Below, one piece after another: positions 1 to 5,541 of a DNA stretch of 5,541 bases. Positions within the stretch are counted from its first letter, which is position 1, and each line of letters opens with the position of its first letter. The position numbers were made by a program, and so were the translations under genes. Origin of the DNA: an uncultured bacterium (GTDB lineage: Bacteria > Bacillota > Clostridia > Lachnospirales > Lachnospiraceae); NCBI GenBank assembly GCA_947071365.1, contig CAMTFT010000148.1:1-5541 (forward strand). Direction: 5' to 3'. The notes under the pieces were generated by a model, which was given only the letters and a program-made list of their open reading frames with translations, searched no databases and was not told where the DNA came from.

Positions 1-44
1 ATGTAGCTCCGTCTCGTGGGCTCGGAGATGTGTATAAGAGACAG
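1..44. other. Nextera library adapter with i7 index (technical, not genomic)
   Basis: Bases 11-44 match the Nextera transposase read-2 adapter over its whole length and end in the 19-bp Tn5 mosaic end AGATGTGTATAAGAGACAG at 26-44. Bases 3-10 (GTAGCTCC) sit where the 8-base i7 index belongs, and bases 1-2 (AT) fit the end of the P7 primer. From memory, the reverse complement GGAGCTAC is index N718. Genomic sequence starts at 45. Nothing here should be annotated as biology. Confidence 0.97.
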
Positions 45-3000
45 GTGTAATGGATATCGACCCTGCAAAAATCGTATTAAAAGAACGTCTCCATCCCGGC
101 AAAATGCTGCTGGTGGACACTGTGAAGGGTGAAGTGGTGGATGACGAGGAGCTGAAGACGCGGTACGCATCGCGGCAGCCGTACGGTGAGTGGCTGGATC
201 AGTATCTTGTCAAACTGAAGGATATCAAAATCCCGAACAAGAGAGTGGAAACGTATTCGGATGAGATGCGGATGCGGCTGATGAAAGCCTTCGGCTACAG
301 CTATGAGGATTACAGGACTTCGATCCTGTCCATGGCGACTACGGGAAGCGAAGGAATCAGCGCGATGGGTATTGATACGCCGCTGGCGGTCCTTTCCGAC
401 AGAAACCAGCCGCTGTTCAATTATTTTAAGCAGTTGTTTGCGCAGGTAACGAATCCGCCTATTGATGCGATCCGTGAAAAGATCGTTACGTCGAAGACGA
501 TGTACGTCGGTGTGGAAGGAAATCTTCTGGAGGAACAGCCGGAGAACTGTCAGGTGCTCAAGATAGAAAATCCGATCCTCACAAATACCGACATGCTGAA
601 AATCAAAAATATGAAGGTGAAGGGCTTCAAGGTAGCGGAGATTCCGATCACGTTCTACAAAAATACAGGTCTGGAAAAGGCGATCGATCATCTGTTTCTG
701 GAGGTTGACCGGGCGTTTCGGGATGGAGCAAATATTCTGATCCTTACCGATAAGGGAATCGATGAGCTGCGCGTACCGATCCCGTCGCTGCTGGCTATCT
801 CGGCAGTTAACCAGTATCTTGTAAAGACGAAGAGGAGAACGTCACTGGCTTTGATCCTTGAAACGGGTGAACCGAGAGAGGTGCATCACTTTGCAACGCT
901 GCTGGGCTACGGTGCCAGCGCAGTCAATCCGTATCTGGCGCTGGATACGATCCATCAGCTTATTGATACGGGAATGCTGGAGAAGGATTATTATGCGGCA
1001 GTGGATGATTACAATCAGGCGATCATAAACGGTATCGTAAAGATCGCCTCCAAGATGGGGATTTCCACGATCCAATCCTACCAGGGCTCCCAGATTTTTG
1101 AGGCGATTGGTATCAGCAAAGAAGTAATCGACAAATATTTTACGAATACAGTCAGCCGTATCGGCGGTATCACGATGAAGGATATTGAGCGGGACGTGGA
1201 TGCGCGTCATACGAAAGCGTTTGATCCGCTGGGACTTCGGGAGGATCTGACGCTTGACAGCCAGGGATGGCATAAGTCAAGGAGCGCCGGAGAACATCAC
1301 CGCTACAATCCTCAGACCATCCATCTGCTTCAGGAATCCACAAGGACAGGCAATTATAAGCTGTTTAAGGAATATACGGAGCTGGTAAATAAAGAGGAAT
1401 CCGGCTATATCAGAAGTACGATGGACTTTAAATTCCCGAAGCAGGGCGTGCCGCTTAATGAAGTGGAAAGCGTGGATTCCATTGTCAGAAGATTCAAGAC
1501 GGGTGCAATGTCCTACGGCTCCATTTCACAGGAGGCCCATGAGACGCTGGCTATCGCCATGAATATGCTGCATGGCAAATCCAACACAGGAGAGGGCGGC
1601 GAGAGCCTTGACCGTCTCGTGATCGGTCCGGATGGAAAGAATCGCTGCTCCGCGATCAAGCAGGTAGCGTCAGGACGTTTCGGCGTGACCTCCAGATACC
1701 TTGTGAGTGCGAGAGAAATTCAGATCAAGATGGCGCAGGGAGCCAAGCCGGGAGAGGGCGGACATCTGCCGGGCAAGAAGGTCTATCCCTGGATCGCAAA
1801 GACGAGACATTCCACACCGGGAGTCAGCCTGATCTCGCCGCCGCCGCACCATGATATTTATTCGATCGAGGATCTGGCGCAGTTGATCTATGACCTGAAA
1901 AATGCAAACCGTCAGGCCGATATCTCTGTAAAGCTCGTATCCGAGGCAGGTGTGGGAACTGTCGCAGCAGGCGTTGCGAAGGCAGGCGCGCAGGTGATTC
2001 TGATCTCCGGCTATGACGGAGGTACGGGCGCGGCGCCGAGAAGCTCGATTCACCATGCGGGACTTCCCTGGGAGCTGGGACTGGCAGAGACACATCAGAC
2101 GCTGATGATGAACGGCCTGAGAAACAAGGTACGTATCGAGACAGACGGCAAGCTGATGAGCGGCCGGGATGTCGCCATCGCAGCGCTGCTTGGTGCGGAG
2201 GAGTTCGGTTTTGCGACAGGCCCGCTGGTGACGATGGGCTGCGTCATGATGAGGGTCTGCAACCTGGATACGTGTCCGGTGGGCGTGGCAACTCAGAATC
2301 CGGAGCTGCGCAAGCGTTTCCGCGGCAAACCGGAGTACGTTGTGAACTTTATGAGATTTATCGCAGAGGATCTGCGGGAATATATGGCAAAACTGGGCTT
2401 CCGTACAGTAGATGAGATGGTGGGAAGAAGTGATCTGCTGGGGAAGAAAGAAAACTGTGAGAATCCAAAGGGCAATCTGATCGACCTTAGTAATATTCTG
2501 AACAATCCGTATGCAGGAAAGGAATTTAAGGTGACTTTTGACCCGGCGCAGGTCTATGATTTCGGCCTGGAGAAGACGAAGGATGTAAAGGTGCTTTTAA
2601 ACAAGCTGGGAGCAGCTCTGGAAAGCGGCCAGAAACGCAGCGTGGAGGTGGATGTCACCAACGTGGACCGTGCATTCGGTACGATCTTCGGCTCTGAGAT
2701 CACGAGAAAGTATCCGGAAGGGCTGGAAGAGGATACGTATACCATCAAATGTCACGGCGCAGGAGGACAGAGCTTCGGAGCGTTTATTCCGAGGGGGCTT
2801 ACTCTGGAGCTGGTGGGCGACAGCAATGACTATTTCGGCAAGGGACTTTCCGGCGGCAAGCTGATCGTTTATCCGCCGACAGGCGTCAAATTTGCTCATG
2901 ACGAAAATATTATTATCGGAAATGTTGCGCTTTACGGAGCTACCAGCGGCAAAGCATTTATCAACGGCGTTGCCGGTGAGCGTTTCTGTGTGCGCAATTC

Positions 3001-3439
3001 AGGAGCTATCGCGGTAGTTGAGGGAACAGGGGATCATGGCTGCGAGTATATGACCGGCGGACGGGCAGTCATTCTCGGCAAGGTCGGCAAGAACTTTGCA
3101 GCCGGTATGAGCGGCGGAATCGCTTACGTTCTCGATGAGGACAATGACCTTTACACGAAGGTAAACAAAAACATGGTGTCGATCGAAAAGATTACTTCAA
3201 AGTATGATGTGCTGGAACTGAAAGACATGATAGGCGAGCATGTGAAATACACAAATTCCGAAAAGGGCAAGAAGATTCTGGACGATTTCGGGACGTACCT
3301 GCCGAAGTTCAAAAAGATCATCCCGCATGAGTACAACAACATGCTGATGCGGATCGTGCAGATGGAAGAAAAGGGATTGAGCAGCGAGCAGGCACAGATC
3401 GAAGCATTTTATGGTAATTTGGCAGATCAGGCTGAGTAG
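45..3439 (+). CDS. gltB: Glutamate synthase (NADPH) large subunit GltB, 5'-truncated by the contig edge
   Basis: GltB makes glutamate from 2-oxoglutarate and glutamine-derived ammonia in the cytoplasm, as the alpha subunit of NADPH-GOGAT. The frame is already open at the first genomic base: GT, then GTA (Val), then ATG at 50. That ATG is an internal Met, because family members continue straight into the DIDPAK and PGKMLLVDT region. Full-length bacterial GltB is about 1,500 residues and about 1,130 are present, so most of the N-terminal class II glutaminase domain, with its catalytic Cys, lies outside the window. Counting the Met at 50 as residue 1, the remaining parts are: the tail of the glutaminase domain (about 1-55), the central domain (about 85-375, ending in SYQGSQIFEAIGI and SRIGGI motifs), the FMN/synthase barrel (about 440-800) and the C-terminal GXGXG beta-helix (about 860-1065). 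The barrel shows GAMSYGSIS (485-493), KPGEGGHLPGKK (566-577) and GYDGGTGAAP (654-663). Its 3Fe-4S cysteines C731, C737 and C742 have the family CX5CX4C spacing. The frame has no internal stop or frameshift. gltD follows 12 bases later, as in a standard gltBD operon. The promoter is not in the window. Confidence 0.97.
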
Positions 3440-3443
3440 GAGG
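3438..3443 (+). promoter_or_regulatory. Ribosome binding site of gltD, overlapping the gltB stop codon
   Basis: A perfect AGGAGG lies 8 bases before the ATG at 3452, and its first two bases are the last two of the gltB TAG stop. This fixes the gltD start. It also suggests that ribosomes finishing gltB help start gltD, which would keep the subunits balanced; that coupling is inferred. Confidence 0.85.
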
Positions 3444-3451
3444 TGTGAATC

Positions 3452-4936
3452 ATGGGAAAACCAACAGGATTTTTAGATTATAAGCGTGAGAACAGCCAGG
3501 AGATCGCACCGAAGGAAAGGATTCAGAACTTTAATGAATTCCACATCCCGCTTCCCCTGGAGAAACAGCGCCTCCAGGGCGCGAGATGTATGGCCTGCGG
3601 CGTGCCGTTCTGCCAGGCCGGCATGATGATCGGCGGAATGGCCTCCGGCTGCCCGCTGAACAATCTCGTTCCGGAGTGGAATGATCTGGTGTATCTTGGA
3701 AACTGGGAGGAAGCGTATAAGCGGCTGACAAAGACGCACTGTTTCCCGGAGTTTACATCCCGGGTCTGCCCGGCGCTGTGCGAAGCGGCGTGTACCTGCA
3801 ACCTGGACAGTGAGCCGGTATCTACGAAGGCGAACGAACGGGCGATCATCGAGCATGCATTTGAGATGGGACTCGTAAAGCCCTGCCCGCCCCAGGTGAG
3901 AACAGGGAAAAAGGTGGCTGTAGTCGGCAGCGGCCCTTCGGGTCTGGCAACGGCCATGCAGCTGAATAAGCGCGGCCATAAGGTAACGGTGTACGAGCGC
4001 AATGACCGGATCGGCGGACTGCTTCGATACGGTATCCCGAATATGAAGATCGACAAAAAAATCATCGACCGCCGTATCGCTTTGATGGAAGCGGAGGGGA
4101 TCGAGTTTGTGACGAACGCCAATATCGGGGAAAATGTAAAGGCAGAGGATCTCATGAAGGATTATGACGCAGTTGTACTTTGCTGCGGCGCTTCCAATCC
4201 GAGAGATATCAATGTGCCGGGCCGTGATTCCAGGGGCATCTACTTTGCGGTGGATTTCCTGAAGGCAACGACGAAGAGCCTGCTGGATTCGAACTTTGAA
4301 GATAAGAAATTTATTTCAGCCAAGGGCAAACATGTCATTGTCATCGGCGGCGGTGACACAGGAAACGACTGCTGCGGTACGTCGATCCGTCTGGGCGCTG
4401 CTTCAGTGACCATGCTGGAAATGATGCCCCAGCCGCCCGTAACGCGGGCCGCAAACAATCCCTGGCCGCAGTGGCCGAGAGTGCTGAAGACGGACTACGG
4501 CCATCAGGAGGCAATCGCGGTGTACGGTCACGACCCGCGCATCTACACGACGACCGTCAAGGAGTTCATCGCCAACAAAAAGGGCGAGGTGACGAAAGCC
4601 GTTCTTGTGAAGCTGGAGGGCAAAAAGGATGAGAAAACAGGCCGCATGATGATGGTGCCGATCGAAGGAAGCGAGTGGACGGTGAAGGCCGACCTGGTGT
4701 TGATCGCCGCAGGCTTCCTGGGCTCTCAGAAATACGTGACGGACGCTTTTAAAGTAGAATTGAACCCGAGAACGAACGTGGCTACGAAGCCGGCCCAGTA
4801 CGCGACCAGCGTGCCGAAAGTATTTACGGCGGGCGATATGCACAGAGGGCAGTCACTGGTCGTATGGGCGATCCGCGAGGGCCGGGAGGCGGCGAAAGAG
4901 GTGGATAAATACCTGATGGGGTATACGAATCTGTAG
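3452..4936 (+). CDS. gltD: Glutamate synthase (NADPH) small subunit GltD
   Basis: GltD oxidises NADPH and sends electrons through FAD and iron-sulfur clusters to the FMN of GltB. At 494 residues the gene is complete and of normal family length. The N-terminal cluster domain has C46, C49 and C54 (CX2CX4C), C67 after a longer insert, and C106, C110 and C114. In the related N-terminal domain of dihydropyrimidine dehydrogenase two 4Fe-4S clusters are bound by seven Cys and one Gln, so seven Cys plus a non-Cys ligand would also fit here; E129 is my candidate by rough alignment. The FAD-binding fold starts at VAVVGSGPSG (155-164) with an acidic E182 at the end of its second strand. The NADPH-binding fold starts at VIVIGGGDTGND (295-306). 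A second FAD motif, TAGDMHRGQSLVVWAI, lies at 459-474. The start is set by the AGGAGG 8 bases upstream. Similar reductases exist in other enzymes (NfnB, PreT, AegA-type proteins), but adjacency to gltB makes GltD secure. The transcript probably ends at the hairpin about 80 bases downstream. Confidence 0.97.
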   Translation: MGKPTGFLDYKRENSQEIAPKERIQNFNEFHIPLPLEKQRLQGARCMACGVPFCQAGMMIGGMASGCPLNNLVPEWNDLVYLGNWEEAYKRLTKTHCFPEFTSRVCPALCEAACTCNLDSEPVSTKANERAIIEHAFEMGLVKPCPPQVRTGKKVAVVGSGPSGLATAMQLNKRGHKVTVYERNDRIGGLLRYGIPNMKIDKKIIDRRIALMEAEGIEFVTNANIGENVKAEDLMKDYDAVVLCCGASNPRDINVPGRDSRGIYFAVDFLKATTKSLLDSNFEDKKFISAKGKHVIVIGGGDTGNDCCGTSIRLGAASVTMLEMMPQPPVTRAANNPWPQWPRVLKTDYGHQEAIAVYGHDPRIYTTTVKEFIANKKGEVTKAVLVKLEGKKDEKTGRMMMVPIEGSEWTVKADLVLIAAGFLGSQKYVTDAFKVELNPRTNVATKPAQYATSVPKVFTAGDMHRGQSLVVWAIREGREAAKEVDKYLMGYTNL

Positions 4937-5019
4937 GGCTGAAGCCAGATGACAGGTTGAATCAGGTGATTGATTGGTATTGCTTTATTTGATAATTTAG
5001 AATCTTTTTTCACAATGAA

Positions 5020-5055
5020 GGGGAAGTCATGGCCCATGTGAGCTGTGGCTTCCCC
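5020..5055 (+). terminator. Hairpin terminator at the end of gltBD, between convergent genes
   Basis: GGGGAAGTCATGGC (5020-5033) pairs with GCTGTGGCTTCCCC (5042-5055) around the 8-base loop CCATGTGA. An outer A-T pair (5019/5056) extends the stem to 15. Three of the pairs are G-U wobbles in plus-strand RNA. In minus-strand RNA the same positions become A-C mismatches, so the full stem forms only in the gltBD transcript, although the 7-bp GC-rich outer stem forms in both. The tail TGGTTTATA is only modestly U-rich, so intrinsic termination may be inefficient. The site lies 83 bases past the gltD stop and 28 bases past the stop of the convergent gene, where a shared terminator would be expected. 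Confidence 0.65.
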
Positions 5056-5083
5056 TGGTTTATACAGATATTAATAGAAAATA

Positions 5084-5434
5084 CTATTTATTTTTAAAGT
5101 CCGTCGGGCTGTCAATGAGAGATGCAACCTGGAACTCATGTTTATGGCCGTCTTCCATGTCAGTGAATGATTTCGCAAAGTGAACATGCTTGCCGCCGCC
5201 AACGTCGATGGCACCAGAGGATTTCCCGTAGAATTCATGATAATGCCCGTCTGCGAAATCTGTGCGGAATTTCACTTCATGATAGTGATCATTCTTGCCC
5301 GGAATGGATATGGCTTCACCGGATACTGTACAGAATCTGTGATTGTGGCAGCCTTCACATTCCTGAAATACACGTGTAATACCGGTGATCTCATGGACAT
5401 GCTTCTGGTCGTTACAGTTTACGTGGTTATACAT
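5084..5434 (-). CDS. YmaF-family histidine-rich small protein, function unknown
   Basis: This is a complete 116-residue protein that I recognise as resembling the YmaF family (Bacillus subtilis YmaF type), which has no established function. Six HxH motifs stand at residues 12-14, 30-32, 50-52, 64-66, 83-85 and 97-99, mostly followed by E or F, as in HVHEI, HYHEF and HKHEF. They lie 14-20 residues apart, which suggests a repeated strand-like unit. There are 13 His in total and four Cys (7, 26, 29, 35), with CEGCHNH at 26-32. Metal binding is a reasonable inference but not shown. I see no signal peptide, membrane segment or lipobox, so it is probably cytosolic. The start is ATG at 5434, with AGGAG 7 bases upstream. 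The frame stays open for 25 more codons to an ATG at 5509, but that ATG lies inside the sequencing adapter and gives a spurious MYKRQ N-terminus. The gene converges on gltD with a 147-bp gap and no visible functional link. Confidence 0.85.
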   Translation of the reverse strand: MYNHVNCNDQKHVHEITGITRVFQECEGCHNHRFCTVSGEAISIPGKNDHYHEVKFRTDFADGHYHEFYGKSSGAIDVGGGKHVHFAKSFTDMEDGHKHEFQVASLIDSPTDFKNK

Positions 5435-5441
5435 GACGATA

Positions 5442-5446
5442 CTCCT
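5442..5446 (-). promoter_or_regulatory. Ribosome binding site of the YmaF-like gene
   Basis: On the minus strand AGGAG lies 7 bases before the ATG at 5434. It decides the true start against the adapter-derived upstream ATG, which has no genomic Shine-Dalgarno. Confidence 0.8.
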
Positions 5447-5464
5447 ATCTTTTTTTCTTGTTGT

Positions 5465-5470
5465 ATTGTA
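5465..5470 (-). promoter_or_regulatory. Possible -10 element for the YmaF-like gene
   Basis: Minus-strand TACAAT matches the sigma-70/SigA -10 consensus at 5 of 6 bases and would start a transcript with a leader of about 24 bases. Upstream of it, T-rich sequence at 5472-5486 could act as an UP-like or flexible spacer. The -35 candidate at 17-bp spacing (CTATCA, 5488-5493) matches only 3 of 6, and genomic sequence stops just beyond it. The call is therefore tentative. Confidence 0.35.
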
Positions 5471-5494
5471 TGCTGAAAGAAAAAAAGTGATAGC

Positions 5495-5541
5495 CTGTCT
5501 CTTATACACATCTGACGCTGCCGACGACTTAATAGGTGTAG
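5495..5541. other. Nextera library adapter with i5 index (technical, not genomic)
   Basis: Bases 5495-5527 are the reverse complement of the full Nextera transposase read-1 adapter, starting with the inverted mosaic end CTGTCTCTTATACACATCT (5495-5513). Bases 5528-5535 (CTTAATAG) occupy the 8-base i5 index position, and 5536-5541 (GTGTAG) fit the start of the P5 primer complement. From memory, the reverse complement CTATTAAG is index S518. Genomic sequence ends at 5494. Confidence 0.97.

Noticed and set aside
77..691. Antisense open frame of about 200 codons inside gltB, and similar minus-strand frames at 842-1273, 1670-2095 and 2597-2899
   Set aside because: They lie wholly within the strongly conserved gltB coding frame, have low-complexity Arg/His-rich translations and show no recognisable domain.
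3473..4155. Minus-strand frames opposite gltD (3473-3979 and 3523-4155)
   Set aside because: They are shadows of a well-supported gltD reading frame, and their translations have no family character.
4959..4970. Short inverted repeat AATCA/TGATT just after gltD
   Set aside because: A 5-bp AT-rich stem with a 2-base loop is too weak for a terminator or operator, and it is not next to the T-run at 5005-5010.
4726..5037. Minus-strand frame running from the intergenic hairpin into the end of gltD
   Set aside because: Most of it is antisense to the conserved GltD C-terminus. Its start lies within the terminator hairpin and has no convincing ribosome binding site.
5345..5359. CxxCH in the YmaF-like protein as evidence for a c-type cytochrome
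   Set aside because: There is no signal peptide for export, only one such motif, and the rest of the protein fits a YmaF-like HxH repeat rather than a cytochrome.
5167..5476. Plus-strand frames opposite the YmaF-like gene (70 and 98 codons)
   Set aside because: The minus-strand frame carries the regular HxH pattern and a proper ribosome binding site. The plus-strand translations are Cys- and hydrophobic-rich by-products.
26..5513. 19-bp inverted repeats at 26-44 and 5495-5513, which resemble terminal repeats of a 5.5-kb transposon
   Set aside because: They are the Tn5 mosaic ends of the Nextera adapters and are followed by index and primer bases. There is no transposase gene, and the insert is ordinary operon sequence.

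Overview
The window is one sequenced DNA molecule, or a contig that behaves like one. It has about 5.45 kb of bacterial insert (45-5494) bounded on both sides by Illumina Nextera (Tn5 tagmentation) library adapters with index bases. These ends are technical. They cut off the 5' part of the first gene and create a false N-terminal extension on the last one.

The insert looks like a Gram-positive Clostridia genome, probably a gut Lachnospiraceae-type organism. This rests on the style of the GltB and GltD proteins, strong AGGAG-type ribosome binding sites, moderate GC content and a YmaF-like gene. I infer the family from general resemblance and have run no search.

Layout: 45-3439 (+) is gltB, the large subunit of NADPH-dependent glutamate synthase (GOGAT). 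It lacks roughly its first 380 codons, which would carry the glutaminase domain. 3452-4936 (+) is a complete gltD, the small subunit, with a Shine-Dalgarno that overlaps the gltB stop codon. The 147-bp gap at 4937-5083 holds a 14-bp-stem hairpin that reads best as the end of the gltBD transcript. 5084-5434 (-) is a convergent 116-residue histidine-rich protein of the YmaF family (function unknown), with its own ribosome binding site and a possible -10 element.

GltB and GltD work as one enzyme. GltD takes electrons from NADPH through FAD and passes them over iron-sulfur clusters to FMN in GltB. There the ammonia released from glutamine reacts with 2-oxoglutarate to give glutamate. With glutamine synthetase this is the main ammonium assimilation route. 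The YmaF-like gene is on the opposite strand and has no evident functional tie to gltBD.

I see no mobile element, CRISPR array, RNA gene or clearly new multi-gene system. The least understood item is the YmaF-like protein, with six regularly placed HxH motifs and a CxxCH motif.
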